Shown here: piece after piece, positions 7,697-15,182 of the stretch | How the letters are laid out: the number at the start of each line of letters is the position of its first letter | Numbering within the stretch: position 1 is the first letter of the stretch | Source: Planctomycetaceae bacterium | GTDB lineage: Bacteria > Planctomycetota > Planctomycetia > Pirellulales > PALSA-1355 | Assembly: GCA_005773095.1 (NCBI GenBank) | Contig: SXHT01000320.1 | Location: 1-21,499 of the forward strand | DNA: 21,499 nucleotides | Direction of reading: 5' to 3' | Program-made: the position numbers and the translations under genes | Notes under the pieces: generated by a model | What the model saw: only the letters and a program-made list of their open reading frames with translations | What the model was told of the DNA's origin: nothing | The model's database searches: none

Positions 7697-8785
7697 ATGC
7701 AACTCTCAATTCTGGGCCTCGGCACGGCTCAACCAACGCATCTGATTGAGCAGGCTGATGCTGCGGAATTCGCTGTCACGATCAATGGGAAATCGGCCGA
7801 GCACGCCCGCACACTGCAAATGCTCTATAAGCGCAGCGGCGTCGAGCGTCGCGGCAGCGTGCTGCTTAGATGTGCGGCAGGAATCGAAGAACGGCAAGAC
7901 TTCTTCTCGCCACCCGAGGACGCAGAAGATCGCGGCCCAAGCACCGGCGCACGCATGGCAGAATATGCCGCCGAGGCGCCCGCGATCGCCATTGCCGCGG
8001 CACGCCGCGCGTTGGCCGATGCCGCGATTTCGCCCGATTCCATCCGGCATCTTGTCACCGCCTCCTGCACTGGCTTCGCCGCGCCGGGGTTCGACATTGT
8101 TCTGATGAACGAGCTGCCGCTGGCAGCTGGCGTCACTCGTACGCACGTCGGTTTCATGGGTTGCCACGCGGCGATCAACGCCTTGCGCGTGGCGTCGGCC
8201 ATGGTCGCCAGCGATCCCGGCAGTCGGGCCCTGGTGTGCGTGGTCGAGTTATGCAGCCTGCACTTTCAGTACGGCCACGAGCCCGACAGCATGGTCACGA
8301 ACGCGCTGTTTGCCGACGGCGCTGCAGCCGCGGTGATCAGCTCCGGACCGTCCTGGCCCGACGATTGGGAACTGTCAAAGATCGGATCCCACCTGTTCGC
8401 CGACTCACTCTCCGCGATGACCTGGCAAATCGGTGACCGCGGGTTTGAGATGCGGCTATCGAATCGCGTGCCGGAGCTAATCGCCGCCGACCTGCGCCCC
8501 TGGATCGTTTCATGGCTCGCGGAACAGGGCTTGCAACTGGCCGATATCGCATCGTGGGCGATTCATCCTGGCGGACCGCGGATTGTGAGTGCCGTCACTT
8601 CGGCGCTCGGCTTGCCGCCGGGCGCCGACGCAATCTCTCGTCAAATCCTGGCCGAGTGCGGCAATATGTCGTCACCTACCATTTTGTTCATCCTCGAAGA
8701 ACTGCGCCGCAGTGGCGCTTTGCGCCCCTGTGTCGCGATTGGCTTCGGCCCTGGCCTGGTCGTGGAAGCAGCCCTGTTTCGCTGA
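7697..8785 (+). CDS. type III polyketide synthase (chalcone/stilbene synthase-like)
   Basis: This 362-residue homodimeric ketosynthase condenses an acyl-CoA starter with malonyl-CoA units and cyclises the product. The catalytic triad is visible: Cys156 in VGFMGCHAAINALRVA, His290 in WAIHPGGPRIV and Asn323 in AECGNMSSPTI. The C-terminal GFGPGLVVEAALFR is the classic GFGPG loop. Length is a little under plant chalcone synthases, normal for bacterial enzymes. From memory of the literature, planctomycetal type III PKS loci with a neighbouring methyltransferase and flavoprotein have been tied to alkylresorcinols; starter and ring type cannot be read here. No clear ribosome binding site precedes the ATG. 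The stop codon at 8783-8785 abuts MITE-like copy C. Confidence 0.95.
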   Translation: MQLSILGLGTAQPTHLIEQADAAEFAVTINGKSAEHARTLQMLYKRSGVERRGSVLLRCAAGIEERQDFFSPPEDAEDRGPSTGARMAEYAAEAPAIAIAAARRALADAAISPDSIRHLVTASCTGFAAPGFDIVLMNELPLAAGVTRTHVGFMGCHAAINALRVASAMVASDPGSRALVCVVELCSLHFQYGHEPDSMVTNALFADGAAAAVISSGPSWPDDWELSKIGSHLFADSLSAMTWQIGDRGFEMRLSNRVPELIAADLRPWIVSWLAEQGLQLADIASWAIHPGGPRIVSAVTSALGLPPGADAISRQILAECGNMSSPTILFILEELRRSGALRPCVAIGFGPGLVVEAALFR

Positions 8786-8909
8786 GGTAACCGTTCACGC
8801 GCAGAGCGAGGGGGGGAGAGGCACCTTTTGTCGGGAACCATGGGACCTACCACCCAACAGCAGGACGCACCTCCGTGATTTCGCCGGGAAAAAATCAGCC
8901 AGTCCCCCC
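8786..8909 (+). repeat. MITE-like palindromic element, copy C
   Basis: It begins with GGTAACCGTTCACGCGC at the first base after the PKS stop codon. The inner arms are GAGAGGCACCTTTTGTCGGGA and, inverted, GGGAAAAAATCAGCCAGTCC (8886 onward), so it matches copy B in order and orientation but is more diverged. A possible outer right end, GGTTATGCC, lies at about 8940-8948, which would extend it almost to the next gene. Confidence 0.65.
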
Positions 8910-8968
8910 GAGGCTTGCTCGGCAGAGTACAACAGCGTCGGTTATGCCATTCACCTTGGATAAACACC

Positions 8969-9865
8969 ATGATCGATTGCCCGACGATTCGCAAACGCAG
9001 CATCCGCTTTCACTACGATTTGGTGACGCCGTTCTATCGATTGTTCTGGGGGCGCCACCTGCACCACGGATTGTGGAACGGCGACGAAACTCCCCGGCAA
9101 GCACAACAACAATTGACCGACGCTCTGGCCGGCGAAGCGGTAAGAGTGGGTGACCGCCTGCTCGACGTGGGTTGCGGCATGGGCGGTTCCTCGATTCATC
9201 TGGCCCGGGAACTGGGCTGTTGCGTCACCGGCATCACGCTGAGTTCCGTGCAACAGCGTTGGGCCACTGGGGCCGCATGGCTGGGGAGAGCAAATCGCCG
9301 CGCCGACTTTCTTTGCGCCGACATTGAATCGCTCGATCTGCCCACCAGCTCCTTCGACGTGATCTGGAGCATCGAATGTACCGAGCACTTGTTCGATAAG
9401 CCGGCATTCTTCCAGAAGGCGGCTGACTGGCTGCGTCCCGGTGGCCGCGTCGCCATTTGCGCGTGGCTGGCCGGAAACACCGATTCTGCGGAGAATGTCC
9501 AGCTTGTCAAAAAAGTGTGCGAAGCGTTTTTGTGTCCCTCGCTGGGTTCCATGGCGGATTATCAATCCTGGATGCAAGACGCGGGACTGTGTCTGAAAGT
9601 GTGCCACGACTGGACCGACCGGGTGGCGCGAACCTGGGAAATCTGCCAGCAACGCGTGGAGCGCTCAAGAGTCCGCAGTGTCGCGAGCTGGTTTGGCAAA
9701 GAGACGGCCGACTTCCTGGACCACTTTTCCACGATCTTACGTGCCTACCGCAGCGGCGCCATGCGGTATGGCGCACTGGTATTTGAAAAACCGCCGGTGG
9801 TCAAGGATTCGATAACGTCCCCCGAAGAAACGGATTGTGTAACATTGGCGACTCGATTGCGCTAA
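8969..9865 (+). CDS. class I methyltransferase, gamma-tocopherol/sterol C-methyltransferase-like
   Basis: This cytoplasmic protein of 298 residues opens with IRFHYDLVTPFYRLFWGRHL and HHGLWNGDETPRQAQ. That N-terminal pattern is shared by tocopherol, sterol and phosphoethanolamine methyltransferases and by cyclopropane-synthase relatives. Motif I is RLLDVGCGMGGSSIHLAREL (residues about 63-82), followed by VTGITLSSVQQRWA and by FDVIWSIECTEHLFDKPAF. ATG 8969 is preferred over an in-frame ATG at 8915, which lies near the repeat element. It may add a methyl group to the ring or side chain of the product of the upstream PKS; the link is based on strand, distance (183 bases) and enzyme type. Copy C of the repeat separates it from the PKS, so it may have its own promoter. 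Confidence 0.83.
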   Translation: MIDCPTIRKRSIRFHYDLVTPFYRLFWGRHLHHGLWNGDETPRQAQQQLTDALAGEAVRVGDRLLDVGCGMGGSSIHLARELGCCVTGITLSSVQQRWATGAAWLGRANRRADFLCADIESLDLPTSSFDVIWSIECTEHLFDKPAFFQKAADWLRPGGRVAICAWLAGNTDSAENVQLVKKVCEAFLCPSLGSMADYQSWMQDAGLCLKVCHDWTDRVARTWEICQQRVERSRVRSVASWFGKETADFLDHFSTILRAYRSGAMRYGALVFEKPPVVKDSITSPEETDCVTLATRLR

Positions 9866-9997
9866 AGCCTGAATCCCCCTCGCACGGTGGCATTCACTGG
9901 CGTCAAAGTATTCATTCGTAACTCTTGTAATCTGGAAGGCAACGACGGTCGCGGAATTCTTGGGTCTTTTGCACCAGAATGAAGGGAGTAGCTACGC

Positions 9998-10771
9998 ATG
10001 CGACGGGGTCTTGGCATCGGTTTAGGAGTGGCCACGCATCTATTTTTCTTCGTCACGGTCTGGCGGCTGCTGCCGTTTCTTGCCGGTGAGCTTCACGTGA
10101 CCGGATCGCTTTGGATCGACCTGGCACTTGCCGGTCAGTTTGCGGTCGTGCATAGTCTGCTGCTGCATCCGGCAGTACGTCGCCGCCTGGAGCCCATCGT
10201 TGGCGATTCGTTCTATGGCTGTTTCTTTTGCGTGGCTACCTGCATCACTTTATGGTTGGTGTTTACATTCTGGCGGAGCAGCCCGCGAGTTGTTTGGCAG
10301 TTCACGGGTTGGACGGCGAGGGTCATTGATCTGGCTTACGTTGGTTCGTGGATCGTGCTCTTCTACAGTCTGTCGCTGACCGGTTTCGGATATCAAACCG
10401 GCTTCACCCCCTGGTGGCATTGGATCCGCGGCAGCCGGCCTCCACGGCGCAGATTTTCGCCCCGTGGAGCGTACTTGCTGTTGCGTCACCCGGTGTATCT
10501 TTGTTTTCTGGGCCTGATCTGGTTTCACCCGGTGGCCACGCTTGATCGCACGGTGCTGCTCGCGGTGTGGACGACCTATGTGATGGTGGGCAGCGTGCTC
10601 AAGGATCGACGACTGGCGTTTTACGTCGGCGCTCCTTATCTTGAATACCAATCGCGCGTGCCCGGATATCTGTTGATGCCGTATGGACCTTTGGCGCGGA
10701 TTCCCGTGCGAAGCGATTCGCCTTCCCCACCCTACGCCACCCCGAGCAAATCGCTCGCCGTGGCATCCTGA
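9998..10771 (+). CDS. membrane methyltransferase, ICMT/NnrU/methanethiol methyltransferase-like
   Basis: This integral membrane protein of 257 residues has about five hydrophobic segments (about 8-28, 38-56, 72-92, 110-130, 165-195). The RHPVYLCFLGLIW block (163-175) followed by DRRLAFYVGAPYLEYQSRVP (203-222) is the signature of the isoprenylcysteine carboxyl methyltransferase superfamily, closest in pattern to NnrU and methanethiol S-methyltransferase proteins. The family uses S-adenosylmethionine on lipophilic or thiol substrates. A strong ribosome binding site, GAAGGGAG, ends eight bases before ATG 9998, which fixes the start. The last 25 residues are Ser/Pro-rich and probably outside the domain. 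In this context a lipid-soluble cluster product is a plausible substrate; a housekeeping thiol role cannot be excluded. Confidence 0.8.
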   Translation: MRRGLGIGLGVATHLFFFVTVWRLLPFLAGELHVTGSLWIDLALAGQFAVVHSLLLHPAVRRRLEPIVGDSFYGCFFCVATCITLWLVFTFWRSSPRVVWQFTGWTARVIDLAYVGSWIVLFYSLSLTGFGYQTGFTPWWHWIRGSRPPRRRFSPRGAYLLLRHPVYLCFLGLIWFHPVATLDRTVLLAVWTTYVMVGSVLKDRRLAFYVGAPYLEYQSRVPGYLLMPYGPLARIPVRSDSPSPPYATPSKSLAVAS

Positions 10772-10823
10772 TTCCGCCCTTTCCCCCCAAGGCGGGGGAG
10801 AGGGGAGTAAGTTTCAGACAACC

Positions 10824-11975
10824 ATGCGTCTGTTCGGCCTCGTGCTCAGGAACGTGATGCGGCGGAAGCTCCGGTCGTTGCTGACAGCCACCGGCATCGC
10901 GATTGGCGTTGCCGCCGTCACAGCATTGCTGAACTTTTCAATCGGCTTCGAAAAATCGGCATGCGAGGTTTATCGAGGCCGAGACGTGGACCTGGTTGTG
11001 GTGCGGGCCGGTGTTACCGAGCGAATGACCAGCAGCCTCCAGCAGGCACTAGCCCAACGCATTGGCGCGCTACCGGAAGTTGCCGCCGTCAATCCGAGTC
11101 TGACGGAGATGGTTTCTCTCGGAGAAGGCAGTCTGGTCGGCGTGACCGTTCATGGCTGGCCGTCCGACAGTTTTGCTTTCGAGCGGTTGGCAATTGTCGC
11201 TGGAGAACGGCTCGCGCCCGGTCGCACGCCCCAAGTGCTCCTGGGGCGCGGATTGGCCGAAAACATGCGGAAGGGAGTCGGTGATGAGCTGGAGATCGAA
11301 TCGCGCAATTTCCGTGTCGTGGGTTTATTCCAGGGGGTCAACGTGTTTGAGGATGCCACGGCGATTGTCTTGCTTCCCGAGCTGCAGCGCCTGATGGAAC
11401 GTCCTGGCCAGGTGACCGAGTTTCAAGTCCTGCTCGACCCCGATCTCGCCGACATGACCGCAGTGATCGGAGACCTCTGCCACGGCATTACGGCACTGCG
11501 GGATGCGGACGGTGAAAGTCTGGGACTTTCCGCGATTCCGACCGAGCAGTTCGTTTCCACCAGCACCGCCGTGCGTCTTGCGCATGCACTCGCCTGGTCC
11601 AGCTCGGCGATCGCGCTTTTGATCGGCGGCATCGGCATGTTCAACACCATGACCATGACGGTCCTCGAACGGACGCAGGAAATCGGCGTGCTGCGAGCGA
11701 TCGGCTGGCGGAAGCAACGGGTCTGGCTGCTGATCTTCTGCGAGTCGGAGCTGCTTTGCTTCGCCGGGGCGCTGCTGGGTATCGGCATCGGCGTGGCGAT
11801 CACGCAAGTTCTGAGCAATGCGGATTCTGTGCGCAGCTTGATTCGCACCGATGTGTCCCCCGCGGTGCTCGTGTGGGGCGTAATTCTGGCGCTGGCGGTC
11901 GGGCTTGCCGGGGGTATTTATCCGGCCGTCCGCGGCGCCTGCCTGGACCCCGTCGAGGCGATGCGGCACGAGTAG
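10824..11975 (+). CDS. ABC transporter permease, FtsX/MacB type (first of pair)
   Basis: This 383-residue permease has one membrane segment at about 15-38 (TGIAIGVAAVTALLNFSIGF), a large extracytoplasmic MacB-like domain (about 40-250), and three C-terminal membrane segments (about 256-280, 300-325, 347-368) of the FtsX fold. The ERTQEIGVLRAIGWRKQRV loop between them is the coupling region for the ATPase. ATG 10824 follows GGGGGAGAGGGGAG, a purine-rich ribosome binding site; the open frame further upstream overlaps the previous gene. It stops five bases before a second, clearly related permease, and the two are likely a heterodimer. Members export lipids, peptides or act on lipoproteins. No LolD/MacB-type ATPase gene is nearby in the window, so the energy subunit must come from elsewhere. 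Confidence 0.9.
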   Translation: MRLFGLVLRNVMRRKLRSLLTATGIAIGVAAVTALLNFSIGFEKSACEVYRGRDVDLVVVRAGVTERMTSSLQQALAQRIGALPEVAAVNPSLTEMVSLGEGSLVGVTVHGWPSDSFAFERLAIVAGERLAPGRTPQVLLGRGLAENMRKGVGDELEIESRNFRVVGLFQGVNVFEDATAIVLLPELQRLMERPGQVTEFQVLLDPDLADMTAVIGDLCHGITALRDADGESLGLSAIPTEQFVSTSTAVRLAHALAWSSSAIALLIGGIGMFNTMTMTVLERTQEIGVLRAIGWRKQRVWLLIFCESELLCFAGALLGIGIGVAITQVLSNADSVRSLIRTDVSPAVLVWGVILALAVGLAGGIYPAVRGACLDPVEAMRHE

Positions 11976-11980
11976 TTCTG

Positions 11981-13108
11981 ATGCGATTCGACCAGATCAT
12001 TTTGAGAAACCTGCGTCGCCGCCCCTTGCGGTCCGGCCTCACCTGCGCCGGCATCGCAATGGCCAGCGCCGCATTCGTGGCGCTGGTTGGTGCGACCCAT
12101 GGATTCGAGCAATCATTTCTCGATCTCTACCGTGAGCGGGGGGCTGATCTGGTCGTGCAGCGTGGCGGCGGCGCCATGCAATTAAGCAACGGAATCGACC
12201 AGGCTCTTGGCGAGAAAATCGCGGCGATTCCAGACGTGCAGCAAGTCATCGGCGGACTGATGGACCTCGTGGCCCTTGAAGACTTCAATCTGTTCGCCGT
12301 GATCGTCAACGGTTGGGCGCCCGATTGCCCGGTGCTCGACCGTGTAAAAATAGTGGCGGGACGCCGTCTGCAAGCCGGCGACCGCCGTCGCGTGATGCTC
12401 GGTGAAACATTGGCCAAAAGCATCGGTCTGAGCGTCGGCAACATGCTCGACGTGTACGGCAAGTCGTTTGAAGTCGTCGGCGTCTTCCAAAGCTTCAGTG
12501 TCTACGAAAGCGGCGGTATGTTCCTGCTGCTCGAAGAGATGCAGCAGATGATCGACCGCCCCGGCCAGGTGACGGGCTACGTCGTCAAGCTGCGCACCGA
12601 GGGAACGTCCGAAACCGTTGCTGCGCTAAAACGGGAAATCGAGTCGCTCGACGCGACCCTGGCCGCCACGCCGACAGCCGACTTCGTCGCCAACATCACC
12701 CAAATCCGCGTGACCCGCGCGGCGGCTTGGGTGATCTCGACGATGGCACTGGTGATCGGCGCGATTGGCGTGCTTAACACCATGGTCACCTCCGTATTTG
12801 AGCGCGCGCGGGAAATCGGTCTGTTGCGCGCTATCGGCTGGCGCAAGCAGCGGGTGGTGGCACTGATCCTGGGCGAATCGCTCGGCATGAGCCTGGTCGG
12901 AGCAATCGTGGGTACAATCCTCGGCACGCTGCTGTTGCGCGGCATTGCCACGCTGCCCGCGTGCGCAGGGCTGATTGAAGGCAATCTATCCCCGGATGTC
13001 GTTTTCAAAGTCCTGCTGATGGCAACCACCACCGGTGTGCTCGGCGCTGTTTACCCCGCCTGGTGGGCCGCGCGAATGTGCCCCACCGAGTCGCTCAGAC
13101 ACACATAG
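11981..13108 (+). CDS. ABC transporter permease, FtsX/MacB type (second of pair)
   Basis: This 375-residue protein has the same architecture as its neighbour: membrane segment at about 17-38, MacB-like periplasmic domain, then FtsX segments at about 250-272, 290-320 and 340-362. The coupling loop ERAREIGLLRAIGWRKQRV is nearly identical to that of the first permease (ERTQEIGVLRAIGWRKQRV), which points to a gene duplication, although the periplasmic parts have diverged well. ATG 11981 is five bases after the upstream stop, so translation is probably coupled. The pair resembles the LolC/LolE and MacB-like exporters in plan. Its substrate is unknown; the neighbouring biosynthetic genes suggest a lipophilic metabolite, which is inference only. 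Confidence 0.9.
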   Translation: MRFDQIILRNLRRRPLRSGLTCAGIAMASAAFVALVGATHGFEQSFLDLYRERGADLVVQRGGGAMQLSNGIDQALGEKIAAIPDVQQVIGGLMDLVALEDFNLFAVIVNGWAPDCPVLDRVKIVAGRRLQAGDRRRVMLGETLAKSIGLSVGNMLDVYGKSFEVVGVFQSFSVYESGGMFLLLEEMQQMIDRPGQVTGYVVKLRTEGTSETVAALKREIESLDATLAATPTADFVANITQIRVTRAAAWVISTMALVIGAIGVLNTMVTSVFERAREIGLLRAIGWRKQRVVALILGESLGMSLVGAIVGTILGTLLLRGIATLPACAGLIEGNLSPDVVFKVLLMATTTGVLGAVYPAWWAARMCPTESLRHT

Positions 13109-13171
13109 AGCAGAACTGGAGACGCCGATTTTGATTGTCGTTTGCCTCACGTAATGGTAGAACTCACCGCG

Positions 13172-14734
13172 ATGGCCAACATCGTTCTCATCAATCCCCG
13201 TTTCGAGGAGTCGTTCTGGGGCATGGAGCATGCCCTGCCCCTGTTCGGCAAGCGGGCCAACCTGCCCGTTGCCAGTTTGCCGCTGCTTTCGGCCCTCACG
13301 CCTGCCGAGCATCAAGTCGTGCTCGTCGATGAGAACGTGACCCCGATCGACTTCGACCGCGTTGCCCGCGCGGACATCGTCGGCCTGACCGGCATGAGCG
13401 TGCAGCGGTTTCGCATGCGAGAGATTCTCGAGGAATTGCGCAAGCGCGGGGCGTTCGTCGTGGTTGGCGGACCGTGGGTTACCGTCAAGGAGGATTATTT
13501 TGCCGACCTGGCCAGCGTGATTTTCGTGGGTGAAGCCGAAGATACCTGGCCGCGATTCTTGACCGACTGGCAGCAAGGCCGCCACCAGCCGCGCTATGAA
13601 CAATCCGAGAAAACCGACATGACCCGGGCGCCGTGTCCGCGCTACGACCAGCTCGAAGCCCGGCACTATATGTTTGGCAGCCTGCAAATTTCCCGCGGTT
13701 GTCCCTTTCAATGCGAATTCTGCGACATCATTGTCACCTTCGGCCGACGCCCGCGACTGAAATCCAGCGCTCAGGTGATCACGGAGCTCGAAGCGATGCG
13801 CGCGATCGGCATGGAGATGGTGTTTATCGTGGACGACAACCTGATCGGCAATAAGAAAGCCATCGCTCCGGTGCTGCGCGACGTGGGCCAGTGGCAGCGC
13901 GCCAACGGCTTCCCCTTCACGTTCTTCACCGAGGCTTCGCTGGATTTGGCCGACGATCCCCCGCTCATGCAATTGATGACGGAAGCGAACATTCAAGCGG
14001 TGTTTGTCGGCATCGAGAGTCCCAATGCCGAGTCCCTCCGCGAAACGCTCAAGTTTCAGAACCTGCGGGAAGGGGGCACAATGCTGGAGAAAGTCCACGC
14101 CATCCAGTCGGCCGGCATGGAGGTCTGGACTGGGATGATTGTGGGTTTCGACCACGACGACGAAACCATTTTTGACGCCCAGATCGAGTTTGTGCGGGAT
14201 GCCCGGGTGGTGCATGCGATGCTCGGCATGTTATCGGCGATACCGAAGACGCCGCTTTATGACCGACTCGCCGCCGAAAACCGCCTCGATCCGGACGATC
14301 AACCGGCCTACGGCACGAATATCATTCCGCGGCGACTGTCGCGCGAGGCTCTGCGCGACGGTTACGTGCGGATCATGCAACAACTGTATGACGCCAAAAC
14401 CTACTTCGACCGCACCGACCGTTTGTTCCTCGATCCGACCTTCGAGTACAACCGGGCACAGCGGGCCTATTGGCGTCGCCATCCGCTGGCCTGGCTCACG
14501 GCGCAGAGCAAGTACCTCATCCGTTCGGCAGCGCTATACCATCGCCTGATGCGCCACGTGGCCGACCCCGAGTTGCGGCAAGAATACCGCTCCCGCATCG
14601 CAAACGTGTGGCGCCTGCGTCGCCAACCTTCGTTGTTATTCGTCTATCTCATCAAGTGCGCAACGCACTACCACTACCACCAACTGACAAAGCGCCTCAG
14701 CAGCGCCGATCTCCCGATGGTAAATACGTTCTGA
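13172..14734 (+). CDS. cobalamin-binding radical SAM protein (HpnP-like, DUF4070-type C terminus)
   Basis: The protein (520 residues) has an N-terminal cobalamin-binding-like domain (about 1-135: ANIVLINPRFEES, DIVGLTGMSVQRF, VVVGGPWVT). A radical SAM core follows with the iron-sulfur motif CPFQCEFCD (Cys177, Cys181, Cys184), then FIVDDNLIGNKK and VGIESPN. The C-terminal roughly 130 residues (LSREALRDGYVRIMQQLYD onward) fit the DUF4070 extension of HpnP/HpnR-type enzymes. Class B enzymes of this type methylate unactivated carbons, for example hopanoid C-2, or remodel lipids. ATG 13172 (MANIVLINPRF) fits the family start; ATG 13154 and TTG 13142 are in frame but have no better ribosome binding site. 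It is 63 bases after the second permease and could act on the cluster product or on hopanoid-like lipids. Confidence 0.88.
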   Translation: MANIVLINPRFEESFWGMEHALPLFGKRANLPVASLPLLSALTPAEHQVVLVDENVTPIDFDRVARADIVGLTGMSVQRFRMREILEELRKRGAFVVVGGPWVTVKEDYFADLASVIFVGEAEDTWPRFLTDWQQGRHQPRYEQSEKTDMTRAPCPRYDQLEARHYMFGSLQISRGCPFQCEFCDIIVTFGRRPRLKSSAQVITELEAMRAIGMEMVFIVDDNLIGNKKAIAPVLRDVGQWQRANGFPFTFFTEASLDLADDPPLMQLMTEANIQAVFVGIESPNAESLRETLKFQNLREGGTMLEKVHAIQSAGMEVWTGMIVGFDHDDETIFDAQIEFVRDARVVHAMLGMLSAIPKTPLYDRLAAENRLDPDDQPAYGTNIIPRRLSREALRDGYVRIMQQLYDAKTYFDRTDRLFLDPTFEYNRAQRAYWRRHPLAWLTAQSKYLIRSAALYHRLMRHVADPELRQEYRSRIANVWRLRRQPSLLFVYLIKCATHYHYHQLTKRLSSADLPMVNTF

Positions 14735-15182
14735 TGTTCACCCTCGCCATCTTTCGAGATGCACCAATCGTACACTCCACCTGGGCAGGCTGTGACGCTT
14801 GTTCCACAAGCCCCTCCTGGGACGTTGGACGCGACGCGGTTGAAGGCATTGCTGGAAGGCAGGGCATGCGATACGATGACCGGCGACTCACCAGCACCGT
14901 CCTGGCGATGATTACCGGCAATCTGGACGACGCTGGTCAGCCGACGAGCGTGCTCGTCGATCCGAAAACATCCGATACCGCCGGATCTGGACTGAATGGT
15001 CCATCCCCGGCGAAATGCTATAATCTGGCAACAACTCGTTAGCGGCGCGTCCCACAGGTGATCGGTCATTGGTCGGACGCCATGATGCAAGCGGTCGACC
15101 GGGCGCTACATGCGGCGCCGGAGTTGCCGTAGGCGGAGTCCAAGTCCAGGACAAAGTATCGTCGGTCGTCGGAGGGTGCCTG
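14735..15182 (+). other. 448-base spacer with one weak small ORF
   Basis: No confident gene is seen. ATG 14759 opens a 50-codon frame to TGA at 14909-14911 (starting MHQSYTPPGQAVTLVPQAPP), which reads protein-like but has no clear ribosome binding site or known family. A perfect TATAAT at 15019-15024 could be a -10 box for the PQQ-repeat gene, but no good -35 sits at the right distance. A longer minus-strand frame (14674-15090) overlaps the 3' end of the radical SAM gene and is probably a shadow. Confidence 0.3.

Noticed and set aside
10765..10823. G/C-rich stretch before the first permease as a terminator
   Set aside because: The CCGCC...GGCGG pairing lacks a T tract and the purine run fits better as the ribosome binding site of the permease.
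12986..14215. 409-codon minus-strand frame opposite the permease and radical SAM genes
   Set aside because: The composition is that of an antisense shadow, and the plus strand carries well supported domains throughout.
14674..15090. 138-codon minus-strand frame in the spacer before the PQQ-repeat gene
   Set aside because: It overlaps the 3' end of the radical SAM gene, has no recognised motif and an unusual Cys/Trp/Gly composition.
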